A stretch of 64,000 bases of DNA, from NCBI GenBank assembly GCA_947372165.1, contig CANBSP010000001.1, positions 62,001 through 126,000 on the forward strand, read 5' to 3'. The notes beneath the pieces are model-generated. The model was not told the DNA's origin, did no database searches, and saw only the letters and a program-made list of their open reading frames with translations. This document shows, piece by piece, positions 21,024-31,572 of the stretch. Source of the stretch: Actinomycetota bacterium (GTDB taxonomy: Bacteria > Actinomycetota > Actinomycetes > Nanopelagicales > Nanopelagicaceae). Each line of letters begins with the position of its first letter. Positions within the stretch are counted from its first letter, which is position 1. The position numbers and the translations under genes are program-made.

Positions 21024-23189
21024 TTAGTTGTTCGTTACCCGATAGACATCATAAACGCCTTCGATATTTCGCACCGCGCTGAGTACTGCATCCAGGTGTG
21101 AAGCATCGGCCATCTCAAAGGTAAATCGTGAAATAGCAACTCGATCTTTACTCGTGCTGACGGCTGCATTCAGAATGTTCACGTGTTGATCTGAGAGTGT
21201 TCGTGTCACATCCGAGAGGAGTCTCGAACGATCGAGGGCTTCCACTTGGATGTTGACCAAGAAGAGAGTCTTCATCGTCGCATTCCACTTCACGGCGATC
21301 AAGCGATCACCTTGATGTTCGCGAAGATCGACAATATTGCTGCAATCACTTCTATGGACAGATACTCCACTTCCGCGAGTAACGAACCCGGAAATTTCAT
21401 CCCCAGGGACCGGAGTGCAGCAACGAGCAAGTTTTACGAGGAGATCTTCAACTCCTTCAACATCAACACCTGAAGTGCTCCGCTTTGCAGAGGAAGAGTG
21501 AGCAATAAATACTTCATCGGCCGGCTCTTGGGCGAAGGCATCACTACCCGAGATAGCGGCTTCTAGCTTCTCGATGATGGATGCTGACGATACGTGGCCA
21601 TTTCCAACAGCGGCGTAGAGTGAATCGATATCGGGGTAATGAAGCTCATGGGAGAGTTCGATGAGCGCTTGACCGGCGAGGATTTTCTGCAACGGCAGTC
21701 CAGCTTTTCGCATCTGACGCGCGATAGATTCCTGGCCTGCCTCAACTGCCTCTTCTCGGCGCTCTTTGGAGAACCATGCCTTAATCTTTGAACGAGCGCG
21801 TTGTGACTTAACGAAGTTCAACCAATCACGGCTCGGGCCGGCATTGGGGCTCTTGTTGGTTACGACTTCAACCACATCACCATTCGAGAGGACTGATTCA
21901 AGTGGCACAAGTTTCCCATTGACCTTTGCTCCAACGCATTTGAATCCGACTTCAGTATGAACCGCGAATGCGAAATCAATCGGTGTTGATCCGGCTGGCA
22001 GCGCGATAACCGAACCCTTTGGTGTGAAGACAAAAACTTCGGGTGTTTGAAGGTCGTAACGAAGAGTATCGAGGAACTCCCCCACATCTTCGGTCTCTTG
22101 TTGCCATTCATGAAGCTGTTTGAGCCAGAGCATCTCTGGGCCTTGCGCTGGGTCAATCGCCTTCGATTTATACTTCCAGTGAGCTGCAATTCCATATTCC
22201 GCACGAGAGTGCATATCGAAGGTCCGAATTTGGATCTCAACAGCTTTTCCGTTTGGACCAATAACGGTTGTGTGAAGAGATTGATAGAGATTGAACTTTG
22301 GCATTGCAATGTAATCTTTAAAGCGACCGGGAATTGGATTCCATCTGGCGTGAATTGCGCCAAGTACAGCGTAGCAATCGCGCACATCATCCACGAGTAC
22401 TCGGATTCCCACCAAATCATAAATATCGTTGAAGTCACGACCTCTAACAACCATCTTCTGATACACGCTATAAAAATGCTTCTGTCGCCCCGTAACCTTC
22501 GCAACTATCCCTTCGGTCGCGAGATCCTCATTGACCGCATCGATCACTTCAGTCGTCAGAGCATCCCGGGAAGGGGATCTCTCGATGACAAGACGCTCGA
22601 TCTCGACAAACTTCTTGGGCTCTAGGACTGCAAACGAGAGATCTTCAAGTTCCCACTTGATCGCATTCATTCCAAGGCGATGAGCAAGTGGTGCATAGAT
22701 ATCAAGCGTCTCGCGGGCTTTTCGAAGCGCACTCTCTGGCGCAACAAACTTCCAGGTTCGAGCGTTGTGGAGTCGATCTGCAAGTTTGATGACGAGAACT
22801 CGTACATCCTTGGACATGGCAATCACCATTTTGCGAAGCGTCTCGGCCTCTGCAGTTGGACCGTAGGTGAGTTTGTCTAATTTGGTGACGCCGTCCACAA
22901 GGGAAGTCACTTCAGCTCCGAAGAGCTTCTCCATCTCCCCTAGCGTGTAGCCCGTATCTTCGATGGTATCGTGAAGAAGAGCGGCGATAATTGTTGGTTG
23001 ATCCAGACCAAGGTCAGCCAAGATCTCGGCAACCGCGACGGGGTGGGTGATGTAAGGCTCCCCTGATTTGCGCAATTGACCTTCATGCTTATCACGAGCG
23101 ACCTCGAAGGCAACCACCAGTGCTTCACGGGATGCATCAGGATGATGTGCAACAAGTTTTTCCGCAAGAGGTCCTAGAAGTGGATCCAT
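21024..23189 (-). CDS. rel: bifunctional (p)ppGpp synthetase/hydrolase Rel
   Basis: Makes and degrades the stringent-response alarmone. Domain order: HD hydrolase (LLHDTIEDTGYT, LADRLHNARTW), synthetase with the RFKD motif (GRFKDYIAMPKFNLYQSLHT) typical of bifunctional enzymes, TGS (VFVFTPKGSVIALPAGSTPI) and a C-terminal ACT domain. I favour ATG 23189 because GGAG lies upstream of it, although the spacing is long; ATG 23210 (seven residues more) has no ribosome binding site. The apt gene that usually separates it from secF is missing. Confidence 0.96.
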   Translation of the reverse strand: MDPLLGPLAEKLVAHHPDASREALVVAFEVARDKHEGQLRKSGEPYITHPVAVAEILADLGLDQPTIIAALLHDTIEDTGYTLGEMEKLFGAEVTSLVDGVTKLDKLTYGPTAEAETLRKMVIAMSKDVRVLVIKLADRLHNARTWKFVAPESALRKARETLDIYAPLAHRLGMNAIKWELEDLSFAVLEPKKFVEIERLVIERSPSRDALTTEVIDAVNEDLATEGIVAKVTGRQKHFYSVYQKMVVRGRDFNDIYDLVGIRVLVDDVRDCYAVLGAIHARWNPIPGRFKDYIAMPKFNLYQSLHTTVIGPNGKAVEIQIRTFDMHSRAEYGIAAHWKYKSKAIDPAQGPEMLWLKQLHEWQQETEDVGEFLDTLRYDLQTPEVFVFTPKGSVIALPAGSTPIDFAFAVHTEVGFKCVGAKVNGKLVPLESVLSNGDVVEVVTNKSPNAGPSRDWLNFVKSQRARSKIKAWFSKERREEAVEAGQESIARQMRKAGLPLQKILAGQALIELSHELHYPDIDSLYAAVGNGHVSSASIIEKLEAAISGSDAFAQEPADEVFIAHSSSAKRSTSGVDVEGVEDLLVKLARCCTPVPGDEISGFVTRGSGVSVHRSDCSNIVDLREHQGDRLIAVKWNATMKTLFLVNIQVEALDRSRLLSDVTRTLSDQHVNILNAAVSTSKDRVAISRFTFEMADASHLDAVLSAVRNIEGVYDVYRVTNN

Positions 23190-23226
23190 AAGGATTTCAT
23201 CTCCAGGCATGATGGGCTAGCCGAAA

Positions 23227-24324
23227 TTAACGACGACGCGGCTTCCGCTTAGGTTGATTGCGTGGACCACGCTCATGGCTCTCTTTCGAGTGCGTTGAGG
23301 TGACAACGCCTGCCGTGTTCTTATCGATCGTATCTTCGTGGAGAGAGTGTGAGCCACCCTGTGAACCGCTTCGTGCTGAAACACGCTTAGCAAGAGCCTG
23401 CATGGCAGGTTCGCGCTCGCGAAGTGCAGCGAGTAACGGTGTTGCGATAAAGATCGATGAATATGTACCCGTAGCGAGTCCGATAAAGAGTGCGAGTGAC
23501 AAATCTTTCAATGTGCCTGCGCCAAGAAGGCCCGCACCAACAAAGAGGATTGAAGCCACTGGGAGTAGGGCAATCACCGAGGTGTTGAATGAGCGAACGA
23601 GAGTCTGGTTAACAGCGAGGTTCGCAGCCTCTGAATAGGTGAACTTCGCAGTCGATGTGATCCCCTTGGTATTTTCTCGAACCTTATCGAAGACAACCAC
23701 GGTGTCATAGAGTGAGTAGCCCAGAATTGTGAGGAAACCAATAACTGTTGCGGGCGTTACATCAAATCCAACTAAGGCATAAATACCAACAGTGATAAAG
23801 ACGTCATGGATTACCGCAATAATGGCTGAGATCGCCATCTTTGGCTCGAAGGCCATAGCTAAATAGAGCATGACAACCAGCAAGAATCCGATCAAGCCAT
23901 AGATCGCTTTGTGCGTGATCTCTTTACCCCATGAAGGTCCTACGGTTTGAATATCGATATTCGATGCGTCAACTTTGAAGGTTGTAGCGAGAGCGCTACG
24001 TGCTGCAGAGATCGTTGATTGTGGAAGGTCCGTCGTTTGGAGGCGAAGCTTTCCGGTACCAATCTTTTGAACAATTGACTCAGTTGAAATGCCCGCGCTC
24101 TTGAGAGCTGCCTGGCCATCAGCCACTGTCACTGAAGGAGCTTGAACGGTAAAGACGGAACCGCCCTTAAATTCAATACCCAATTTAAGACCCTGGGTTC
24201 CGAGAGCAATAGCAGAGACGATAATGAGCAATCCGGAGAAGGCATACCAACGTCGGCGCTTGGCAATGAAATCAATAGATGTCTCGCCGCGATAGAGGCG
24301 GCCACCAATTCCTGAGAGAGCCAT
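23227..24324 (-). CDS. secF: protein translocase subunit SecF
   Basis: Works with SecD to drive late steps of Sec protein export with the proton gradient. Six transmembrane segments with a periplasmic loop between the first and second, the start EFKGGSVFTV region and the conserved GYSLYDTVVVFDKVREN near residue 215. C-terminal tail ends in a basic Arg/Lys-rich stretch. 365 residues. Its ATG 24324 overlaps the secD stop. Confidence 0.96.
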   Translation of the reverse strand: MALSGIGGRLYRGETSIDFIAKRRRWYAFSGLLIIVSAIALGTQGLKLGIEFKGGSVFTVQAPSVTVADGQAALKSAGISTESIVQKIGTGKLRLQTTDLPQSTISAARSALATTFKVDASNIDIQTVGPSWGKEITHKAIYGLIGFLLVVMLYLAMAFEPKMAISAIIAVIHDVFITVGIYALVGFDVTPATVIGFLTILGYSLYDTVVVFDKVRENTKGITSTAKFTYSEAANLAVNQTLVRSFNTSVIALLPVASILFVGAGLLGAGTLKDLSLALFIGLATGTYSSIFIATPLLAALREREPAMQALAKRVSARSGSQGGSHSLHEDTIDKNTAGVVTSTHSKESHERGPRNQPKRKPRRR

Positions 24325-25877
24325 TAGAGGACATCCTTTCCTGTTTCAGCAACGACACCCAAGCTCTTCGCCGACAATCCAGAGAGAGTGCCACCATTGG
24401 CATAGAACGGAACTCGCGAGAGGATCGTGACGAATGGCTTTGTGAAGAAGAAGACAACGATCAGGTCAACAAAGGTCGTCAATCCAAGGGTAAACGCGAA
24501 TCCGCGAACTCCGCCGACTGCAAAGAAGTAGAGCAGAGCCGCGGCGATCAATGAGACGAAGTCGGCAACCAAGATTGTGCGACGTGCACGGAGCCAACCA
24601 GTAGCCACCGCCGTCCGAAGTGAGCGACCCTCGCGGACCTCATCACGTAGACGTTCGAAGTAGACGATAAATGAGTCTGCCGTGATGCCGATGGAGACGA
24701 TCGCGCCTGCGATGCCGGCCAAGGTTAATGTGAACCCAATCCACTTACCCAAGAGCAAGAACGAAAGGTAGGTGATTGAACCAGCGACGAGGAGTGAGCC
24801 GACCGAAACCAATCCCAATCCACGGTAATAGAGGAGGGAGTAGAGAACAACGAGAATCAAGCCGATTAAGCCTGCAAGAAGACCGGCGTGTAGTTGATCA
24901 GAACCAAGAGTTGGCGAGATCTGATTGATCTCTTGAACACTGAGTGAGAGCGGAAGAGCGCCGTACTTCAACTTATTTGCAAGATCTGTGGAATCAGTCT
25001 GAGTGAAGTTACCAGTGATCTGGGCAGAACCTGAGTTGATCGCTTCATTGATACGAGGAGCGCTCACAACGAGTCCATCCAAGACGATCGCAGCTTGATT
25101 CTGTGGTGAAGCCAGTGAAGTCACTCGAGTGGTCATCTTGCCGAAGGCAGAAGTACCAGCACCATTAAAAGTAAGGAGAACCATCCAACCATTGCCATTT
25201 GTGTTATCCAATACCGCACTCGCCTTAGCGACCTGCGATCCTTCGACTTCGGCAGGAGCAAGAATGTACTTTGATGCGCCATCACGAGAACATGAGATCA
25301 GAGGCTGATTTGGATCATCAATCGCGCCACCCTGACGGTTTGCGGCGACCGTGCAATCAAGATTTTTAAATGCAGTATCAAGAGCTGAGGTCACACCAGA
25401 TGGGAACGTTGGCGCCGCAGAGGAAACTTTTCCGGACTTACTTGTGGTGGTCGATGACAAAGTTGCGGTAGTCGCAGCGTTACCTGTTCCCACTGCTAGA
25501 ACCTGACGGAAGCGAAGTTGGGCGGTTGCACCAACGAGATCCACGACTCGACTACTGGAGTTACCTGGTACTGAGACAATGATGTCGCCATTGCTCTGTG
25601 ACGAGACTTCGCTCTCGGCCACACCGAGTGAGTTAACGCGCTGACGAATAATTGCCACAGCTTGTTCGACCGCTGCGCGGTCAACCTTTGCGCCGTTGAC
25701 TACCTTAGGAGCCAGAGTGACACTGGTTCCGCCTCGAAGGTCTAATCCCAATTTCAACTTCGTATCGCCCTGGAAGATAGCGAGGGCTGCGAAGGCAACG
25801 AGAATGACGAGCAGGGCGGCAATGGTCCGGCCAGAATTGGCAGGCTTCTTGGTGGCTTTAGAAATATTTGCGGACAT
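24324..25877 (-). CDS. secD: protein translocase subunit SecD
   Basis: Six-pass membrane partner of SecF with a large extracytoplasmic domain. GLDLRGGTSVTL follows the first membrane helix, and the TM4 region carries GITADSFIVYFERLRDE near residue 400. Length 517 is usual for Actinobacteria. The yajC gene normally found between ruvB and secD is absent; only 11 bp lie between the ruvB stop and this ATG. Confidence 0.96.
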   Translation of the reverse strand: MSANISKATKKPANSGRTIAALLVILVAFAALAIFQGDTKLKLGLDLRGGTSVTLAPKVVNGAKVDRAAVEQAVAIIRQRVNSLGVAESEVSSQSNGDIIVSVPGNSSSRVVDLVGATAQLRFRQVLAVGTGNAATTATLSSTTTSKSGKVSSAAPTFPSGVTSALDTAFKNLDCTVAANRQGGAIDDPNQPLISCSRDGASKYILAPAEVEGSQVAKASAVLDNTNGNGWMVLLTFNGAGTSAFGKMTTRVTSLASPQNQAAIVLDGLVVSAPRINEAINSGSAQITGNFTQTDSTDLANKLKYGALPLSLSVQEINQISPTLGSDQLHAGLLAGLIGLILVVLYSLLYYRGLGLVSVGSLLVAGSITYLSFLLLGKWIGFTLTLAGIAGAIVSIGITADSFIVYFERLRDEVREGRSLRTAVATGWLRARRTILVADFVSLIAAALLYFFAVGGVRGFAFTLGLTTFVDLIVVFFFTKPFVTILSRVPFYANGGTLSGLSAKSLGVVAETGKDVL

Positions 25878-25885
25878 AAGAGCGA

Positions 25886-25891
25886 AGTCTA
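25886..25891 (-). promoter_or_regulatory. possible -10 element for secDF, inside the ruvB stop region
   Basis: TAGACT on the minus strand ends eight bases before secD ATG 25877 and overlaps the ruvB stop codon. Spacing is one base longer than at the clear leaderless sites, so confidence is low. Confidence 0.3.
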
Positions 25892-26935
25892 GGCATCAAA
25901 GGCAGGCGTGTCGAAAAGGTTCGGCAATTCACTGGCAAGCGTGGCGGGCGGTGTTAGTCCCAAATGAGCCCAGCCCGCTGCAGTTGCCACTCGACCCCTC
26001 GGCGTACGGGCAATAAAGCCGCTCCGCACAAGAAATGGCTCCGCCAGCGTCTCGATCGTCTCGGCCTCTTCACCGATCGACATAGCGAGGGTGGTTAACC
26101 CCACGGGGCCTCCCCCAAACCTTTTGATGATGACCTCTAAGAATGCGCGATCGAGCCGGTCTAAGCCGATCTGATCAACCTCATACATAGCCAGCGCCGC
26201 AGTCGCATCTCCTAAAGTGATTGAGCCAGTGCCGTGAATTTCTGAGTAATCCCGAACTCGTCGTAGCAATCGATTTGCGATACGTGGTGTTCCGCGCGAG
26301 CGGGATCCAATTTCATGGACCGCATCCTCCGTGATACCAAGGCCAAGAAGTCCCGCGCTTCGATCAACGATGCGCGAAAGTTCGCCGCTATCGTAGTAAT
26401 CGAGTTGCGCAGTAAATCCGAAACGATCGCGAAGTGGGCTTGGCAATAATCCGGCGCGGGTTGTTGCCCCAATCAAAGTGAAATGAGGAAGCTGAAGAGG
26501 GATGGCGGTAGCGCCTGCTCCTTTGCCAACAATGACATCAACGCGAAAATCTTCCATGGCAAGATAAAGCATCTCTTCCGCAGGTCGGGACATCCGATGA
26601 ATCTCATCAAGGAAAAGAATTTCACCTTCTGATAAGGAAGAGAGGATCGCAGCAAGGTCTCCTGCGTGTTGTATCGCCGGACCGCTCGTTACCCGAATAG
26701 GTGCTTGCATCTCTGCCGCGATGATCATCGCGAGCGTGGTCTTTCCGAGTCCAGGTGGGCCCGATAAGAGCACATGGTCAGCTGCCGAACCGCGCGCGCG
26801 AGCTGCCTTGAGTAGTAGATCTATTTGCGAGGCGACGCGTTGTTGTCCAACAAATTCATCAAGGTCGTGCGGACGAAGGGCTAACTCTTGATTGCGCTCT
26901 TCATCATCGGCGCTGCTTAATGAGATCGAAGTCAT
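25889..26935 (-). CDS. ruvB: Holliday junction branch migration ATPase RuvB
   Basis: Hexameric motor of the RuvAB complex. AAA+ module with Walker [15 protein letters not shown] near residue 58, Walker [10 protein letters not shown], sensor 1 ATTRAGLL and the arginine finger in SPLRDRFG, then a C-terminal winged helix. 348 residues. Overlaps ruvA as ATGA. The ruvC-ruvA-ruvB order is standard. Confidence 0.97.
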   Translation of the reverse strand: MTSISLSSADDEERNQELALRPHDLDEFVGQQRVASQIDLLLKAARARGSAADHVLLSGPPGLGKTTLAMIIAAEMQAPIRVTSGPAIQHAGDLAAILSSLSEGEILFLDEIHRMSRPAEEMLYLAMEDFRVDVIVGKGAGATAIPLQLPHFTLIGATTRAGLLPSPLRDRFGFTAQLDYYDSGELSRIVDRSAGLLGLGITEDAVHEIGSRSRGTPRIANRLLRRVRDYSEIHGTGSITLGDATAALAMYEVDQIGLDRLDRAFLEVIIKRFGGGPVGLTTLAMSIGEEAETIETLAEPFLVRSGFIARTPRGRVATAAGWAHLGLTPPATLASELPNLFDTPAFDA

Positions 26936-27531
26936 CGTCGGCCCCGCAATTGAAGGGCTTGCTTCAATAGGAATTCCATGGATTGAGTTGATGCATGTGG
27001 GTGAAGTTCGGATACGCCATCGATCGCCTCAAGCGATTCCTTTGCACTAAATCCAAGTGAAATAAGCGCTTCGTTGAGTTGCTCTCGCCATGGTGCAAGA
27101 CCTGGTGTGCTTTGAGTGCTGGAGGGCGTGACCTTCTCTTTCAGTTCAAGAATTAATCTTTGCGCGCCCTTTTTTCCTAATCCCGAGATCTTTTCCAGGC
27201 TCGCCGCATCCGCGTTGTAGATCGCCGACATCAATTGCGGGGTTTCGTATGTGTTAAGCGCTGATTGAGCAACGCGCGGGCCAATTCCTGAAACAGTCTG
27301 CAGGAGGTCGAAGAGCGCACGATCCTCGATCGTTTCAAATCCGTAGAGCGTAAGAGCATCTTCGCGCACTAAGAGGGATGTGTGCAGTGATGCGGAGAGA
27401 CCAACTGAGAGCGAAGCAGAAGTGCGCGCTGAAACCTGAACCAGGATACCAACTCCCCCACCTCCCCCGACCTCGATCACAACCGAAGTGGATTGGATCG
27501 AACGAACCACGCCCGTTACTGATGCAATCAT
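26932..27531 (-). CDS. ruvA: Holliday junction DNA helicase RuvA
   Basis: Junction-binding tetramer that loads RuvB. N-terminal OB fold ([12 protein letters not shown]), tandem helix-hairpin-helix motifs ([13 protein letters not shown] and [15 protein letters not shown]) and a C-terminal RuvB-binding three-helix domain ending in the [10 protein letters not shown]. 199 residues, normal. Start overlaps the ruvC stop. Confidence 0.96.
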   Translation of the reverse strand: MIASVTGVVRSIQSTSVVIEVGGGGGVGILVQVSARTSASLSVGLSASLHTSLLVREDALTLYGFETIEDRALFDLLQTVSGIGPRVAQSALNTYETPQLMSAIYNADAASLEKISGLGKKGAQRLILELKEKVTPSSTQSTPGLAPWREQLNEALISLGFSAKESLEAIDGVSELHPHASTQSMEFLLKQALQLRGRR

Positions 27532-28064
27532 CCTTTGACCGCCTTCAATCTCTTCTTCTCTTGAGCCAGTGCAGCAGCAATACGCTCATCGCCAGTTCCG
27601 CGCCATAGATGACAAATCGCGAGTGCAAGTGCATCCGTACTATCTACCGGTTTTGGTGCGGCATCCAATTTAAGAATATTGACCACCATCGTTGCCACTT
27701 GCTTCTTATCAGCCCGACCTGATCCAGTGACCGAGGCCTTTACTTCAGTTGGAGTATGCATGGCAACAGGAATTCCACGCCGAGCGGCGAGTAAGAGTGC
27801 AACGCCGGCAGCTTGTGCAGTGGACATCGCCGTCTTCACATTGAGTTGTGAGAAGACTCGTTCGACAGCAATCACATCCGGGTTGAAGTTATCGAGCCAG
27901 ATACTCATCTCTTCTTCGAGCTCAAGAAGGCGATACTCAAGCGCATTCTCTTTCGATGTTGTAATGACGCCGACTCCGCGCATCACCAAATTTTGATGAG
28001 ATTTGCTCTCGACCACGCCCAGACCGCATCGAGTCAGACCTGGATCAACACCGAGAACTATCAC
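27528..28064 (-). CDS. ruvC: crossover junction endodeoxyribonuclease RuvC
   Basis: Resolves Holliday junctions. RNase H fold with acidic residues in VLGVDPGLTRCGLG (Asp7), IAVERVFSQ and the C-terminal DSTDALALAICH. 178 residues. GTG start at 28064; no ribosome binding site but a well-placed -10, so it is probably read from a leaderless mRNA. First gene of ruvCAB. Confidence 0.96.
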   Translation of the reverse strand: MIVLGVDPGLTRCGLGVVESKSHQNLVMRGVGVITTSKENALEYRLLELEEEMSIWLDNFNPDVIAVERVFSQLNVKTAMSTAQAAGVALLLAARRGIPVAMHTPTEVKASVTGSGRADKKQVATMVVNILKLDAAPKPVDSTDALALAICHLWRGTGDERIAAALAQEKKRLKAVKG

Positions 28065-28070
28065 GCGGTT

Positions 28071-28076
28071 AGCCTA
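28071..28076 (-). promoter_or_regulatory. -10 element of a leaderless promoter for ruvCAB
   Basis: TAGGCT on the minus strand ends six bases before the GTG start of ruvC. Confidence 0.55.
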
Positions 28077-28095
28077 GCGACGCTCGGGTCGTTGG

Positions 28096-28851
28096 TTAGC
28101 CCAGGCTCGCCATGACTTCATCAGAGACATCAAAGTTACCGTAAACATTCTGCACATCATCGAGCTCTTCGATCGCATCGATGAGATTAAAGACCTTTTC
28201 GGCGGTCTCGGCATCGAGCGGAATCGTCATTGATGGTAAGAAGGAGGAATCCGCAGATTCATAATCCATGCCGGCGCTCTCTAGTGCAGTACGAACTGCA
28301 ACAAGGTCAGATGCCTCGCAGACTACCTGCCAGTTATCACCGAAATCATTAACCTCTTCAACACCGTGCTCGAGTACCGCTTCGAGAACTGAATCCTCAG
28401 TAACTTTTCCATCTGCCTTTGAGAGAAGAACCGTTCCTTTGCGATTGAAGAGATAGGCGACCGAACCAGGATCTGCCATATTGCCACCATTGCGAGTCAC
28501 TGCAACACGTACTTCAGAGGCAGCGCGATTGCGATTATCCGAAAGACATTCGATCATAAGTGCAACGCCACCAGGGCCATAGCCTTCGTACATAATTGTC
28601 TGATAGTCAGCGCCGCCAGATTCAAGCCCGGCTCCGCGTTTGATCGCGCGATCGATGTTATCTGCTGGTACCGAACTCTTCTTCGCCTTTGTCACTGCAT
28701 CGTAAAGCGTTGGATTACCATCCATATCTGCACCACCGTTACGTGCAGCTACTTCAATACCCTTGATCAACTTTGCAAAATTTTTGGCACGGCGCGAATC
28801 AATGATCGCCTTCTTGTGCTTGGTTGTCGCCCATTTGGAATGGCCTGACAT
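28096..28851 (-). CDS. yebC: YebC/TACO1-family protein
   Basis: Begins with the family hallmark [19 protein letters not shown] and contains [17 protein letters not shown] and [17 protein letters not shown]. 251 residues, usual length. Members act either as transcription regulators or as translation factors at polyproline stalls; which role applies here cannot be told. It precedes ruvC in most Actinobacteria. Confidence 0.94.
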   Translation of the reverse strand: MSGHSKWATTKHKKAIIDSRRAKNFAKLIKGIEVAARNGGADMDGNPTLYDAVTKAKKSSVPADNIDRAIKRGAGLESGGADYQTIMYEGYGPGGVALMIECLSDNRNRAASEVRVAVTRNGGNMADPGSVAYLFNRKGTVLLSKADGKVTEDSVLEAVLEHGVEEVNDFGDNWQVVCEASDLVAVRTALESAGMDYESADSSFLPSMTIPLDAETAEKVFNLIDAIEELDDVQNVYGNFDVSDEVMASLG

Positions 28852-28921
28852 GGAACACCTACCTTTTATCTCAATCCCTGACTTCCGAAGGGCCGGATGC
28901 CGAAATGTTGGTCAGCGAAGT

Positions 28922-29542
28922 TTAGCGGTTCGCCTTGGCGACAATCTCCTCTATGAAGTAGCGATGTACCCGTGAATCATCGGTCAACTCCGGATGAAAG
29001 GAAGTGGCGAGCAGATTCCCTTGCTTAACAGCGACTGGGTGGGCACCAGATGGGCTCTCCACTGTAGCCAGCACCTCAACCCCTGATCCAACTTTCTCTA
29101 CCCATGGAGCTCGGATAAAGACACCGCGTACTGCTGGTGCGGCGATTCCTAGAAAATCAATATCTCCCTCGAACGAGTCCACCTGTCGCCCAAAAGCATT
29201 TCTAAGTACCTTCATATCTATTCCGCCAAAACTCTCTTGGCCAGGCGCTGCACCCTCGATCTCTCGCGCCAGCAGAATCATTCCGGCACAGGATCCGTAG
29301 ACAGGCAGACCAGCTTTAATGAGATCCCGGATTGGTTCAAAGAGTCCGAACGAACGAGCCAATTTTGCAATTGTCGTTGATTCCCCACCCGGAAGGATCA
29401 AAGCATCAATCTCACCCAACTCTGGGGCTTGATTGATCCCAAAGGCGTAGTGACCAGATTGCTCAACGCTTCGGATGTGTTCTCGAAAATCACCTTGTAG
29501 GGCGAGAACTCCTATTCGAAAGGTTGGTGAATCTGTAGACAA
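28922..29542 (-). CDS. pdxT: pyridoxal 5'-phosphate synthase glutaminase subunit PdxT
   Basis: Supplies ammonia to PdxS for direct synthesis of PLP. Class I amidotransferase with LPGGEST near residue 50, nucleophile motif GSCAGMILLA (Cys near residue 84) and SFHPELT for the catalytic His and Glu. The start is TTG at 29542, directly after the pdxS stop; no ATG or GTG is available before FRIGVLALQGDF. 206 residues. Confidence 0.95.
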   Translation of the reverse strand: MSTDSPTFRIGVLALQGDFREHIRSVEQSGHYAFGINQAPELGEIDALILPGGESTTIAKLARSFGLFEPIRDLIKAGLPVYGSCAGMILLAREIEGAAPGQESFGGIDMKVLRNAFGRQVDSFEGDIDFLGIAAPAVRGVFIRAPWVEKVGSGVEVLATVESPSGAHPVAVKQGNLLATSFHPELTDDSRVHRYFIEEIVAKANR

Positions 29543-30442
29543 TTACCAGCCGCGTTCAGCCAGGCGATGCGGAACTGGAATATCAGCAACATTGATACCT
29601 ACCATGGCTTCACCAAGTCCGCGGGAGACATCTGCAACGATCTTTGCATCGTTGTAATAGGTTGTGGCCTTCACACATGCTGCTGCACGTTGAGCAGGAT
29701 TGCCAGATTTAAAGATTCCCGATCCAACGAAGACGCCATCAGCGCCAAGTTGCATCATCATTGCAGCGTCTGCCGGCGTTGCGATACCACCAGCTGTAAA
29801 GAGAACAACAGGGAGTTTTCCAGTCTCGGCAACTTCCTTAACGAGCTCGTAAGGAGCAGACATCTCCTTTGCCGCAACATAAATCTCGTCTTCGCGCATA
29901 GAGGAGAGGCGACGAATTTCGCGTAAGAGTGTGCGGATATGGGTCGTTGCGTTGGAGACGTCACCAGTACCGGCTTCGCCCTTTGACCGAATCATCGCAG
30001 CGCCTTCGTTAATACGACGCAGCGCTTCTCCGAGATTCGTTGCACCGCAGACAAATGGCACAGTGAAGTTCCACTTATCAATATGGTTTTCGTAATCTGC
30101 CGGAGTAAGTACTTCGGACTCATCAATGTAATCGACACCTAGTGATTGCAATACTTGAGCTTCTACAAAATGTCCGATGCGAGCCTTTGCCATAACCGGG
30201 ATTGAAACCGCTGCTTGGATCGCCTCAATCATGTCAGGATCTGACATACGTGAAACGCCGCCTTGTGCGCGAATATCAGCAGGGACTCGCTCCAGCGCCA
30301 TCACAGCGACTGCGCCTGCCTCCTCGGCGATCTTCGCCTGCTCGACGTTGACGACATCCATGATGACTCCACCTTTGAGCATCTCGGCCATACCGCGCTT
30401 AACGCGTCCAGAACCGGTTACTTTCTCTGTGTTCTCGCTCAT
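29543..30442 (-). CDS. pdxS: pyridoxal 5'-phosphate synthase subunit PdxS
   Basis: TIM-barrel PLP synthase acting on ribose 5-phosphate, glyceraldehyde 3-phosphate and ammonia. Sequence is nearly invariant: [38 protein letters not shown] (Lys/Asp active-site region) and [17 protein letters not shown] start it at ATG 30442 (MSENTEK) because GGAG lies six bases upstream; the frame stays open to 30484, adding 14 unlikely residues. 299 residues. Confidence 0.97.
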   Translation of the reverse strand: MSENTEKVTGSGRVKRGMAEMLKGGVIMDVVNVEQAKIAEEAGAVAVMALERVPADIRAQGGVSRMSDPDMIEAIQAAVSIPVMAKARIGHFVEAQVLQSLGVDYIDESEVLTPADYENHIDKWNFTVPFVCGATNLGEALRRINEGAAMIRSKGEAGTGDVSNATTHIRTLLREIRRLSSMREDEIYVAAKEMSAPYELVKEVAETGKLPVVLFTAGGIATPADAAMMMQLGADGVFVGSGIFKSGNPAQRAAACVKATTYYNDAKIVADVSRGLGEAMVGINVADIPVPHRLAERGW

Positions 30443-30452
30443 CGATATCTCC

Positions 30453-30478
30453 AAGTCGTCATAAGTCGTCATAAGTCG
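30453..30478. repeat. short tandem repeat in the pdxS leader
   Basis: AAGTCGTCAT is repeated 2.6 times in a row (10-bp unit), ending a few bases from the pdxS ribosome binding site. On the pdxS strand each unit holds TTATGAC, a poor -10 match. Confidence 0.7.
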
Positions 30479-30501
30479 AGGCAAAATGCCAGATGATGAG
30501 T

Positions 30502-31548
30502 CTACTTCTTCGGTGCTGGAGTTGCAGACTCAGTGACCGATGGCGTTAAGACGGGGTCCGAATCAGTCAGCGCAATCCAGATCTGCCCTGTTGCGAAGTA
30601 GGCCGGAGTCCCATCTTTCAGCGTCCAGGTCGTTGGCGTGGTCGCCGATGATCGATTCCAGTAGATGGGGATGGCCCTGCCGTCTCGCAGGAGGTAGGCC
30701 GTCCCAGAGCCGACGGTCTGGCTAAATGGGGTAACTCCCCCAACCTTGTCGTGATAGATCGACGGAGTTATCAGAACTCTTTGGATGATTAAAGTTGGTG
30801 AACCGAGTTGAACCCCATCCGCCCCGAGATCAGGTGCCCCGTTATATGAGAGAAGCCAACGCTTTTCGGTTGGCGACCAGGTTGCAGAATATTTTGAGGC
30901 TGGCCATTTAAATGAGGCGGAATCAATGGCGGTGCCACCTTTTGGCAGCGCCCCAAATTTCCATCCTGGATCTTTTGGCAGATCAATACTCTTCTTCTCA
31001 GTATCGACGCTCTTTGTAAGAAGCGCGATGGGATGAAGTATGAGATTAGTCGGAGCTTGGCGACTTTCGTCACGAGAATAGATAGAAGCTGGTTCACGAT
31101 CAGCTGAAAGGTTTTCTAGATTCGCAGCATCGATTTTGGGGTAGAAGAGTCGCTGTGCACCACTAAATGCAAAACCGATCCGTCCATATTGAGCAAAGAT
31201 ATCGAGATCACTGATCCGAGCTGACCGCACTGGACCAACTATCTCAGGCAGAGTGGAAGGGTTTGCGAAGAGTGCAGCGATGCGGCTGAGTCCGCCTTCG
31301 ACTTGTTCAATATAAACAACATCTGCCTTATCCAGATTAATTTGTGGGTGAGCAGCAGGCGTGTCATCGATCTTCACCACAAGAATTGGTCCATTACCGC
31401 CCGGAAGGTTGGTGTAAAGGTTAGGCGTCGAGTGCGAGGAACCGCCAACGCTCTTTCCCCCTGAAGAATTTCCACAACTCGTCAAGATGAGGGTGCAGGC
31501 AAGTAAAACTGCGCCTGCGACAAAAGTGGGTAAGGATTTTTTCTTCAC
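30502..31548 (-). CDS. DUF3048 domain lipoprotein
   Basis: Predicted lipoprotein of 348 residues: basic N terminus, hydrophobic segment and lipobox LTSC with Cys near residue 25, then a Gly/Ser linker and the DUF3048 (YerB-like) domain with [20 protein letters not shown] and [10 protein letters not shown]. Function of the family is unknown. GTG start with GAGG upstream; 24 bp after the LemA-like gene, so probably cotranscribed with the pim genes. Confidence 0.85.
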   Translation of the reverse strand: MKKKSLPTFVAGAVLLACTLILTSCGNSSGGKSVGGSSHSTPNLYTNLPGGNGPILVVKIDDTPAAHPQINLDKADVVYIEQVEGGLSRIAALFANPSTLPEIVGPVRSARISDLDIFAQYGRIGFAFSGAQRLFYPKIDAANLENLSADREPASIYSRDESRQAPTNLILHPIALLTKSVDTEKKSIDLPKDPGWKFGALPKGGTAIDSASFKWPASKYSATWSPTEKRWLLSYNGAPDLGADGVQLGSPTLIIQRVLITPSIYHDKVGGVTPFSQTVGSGTAYLLRDGRAIPIYWNRSSATTPTTWTLKDGTPAYFATGQIWIALTDSDPVLTPSVTESATPAPKK

Positions 31549-31572
31549 AACGGCCTCGTAACAATCTCCGCG

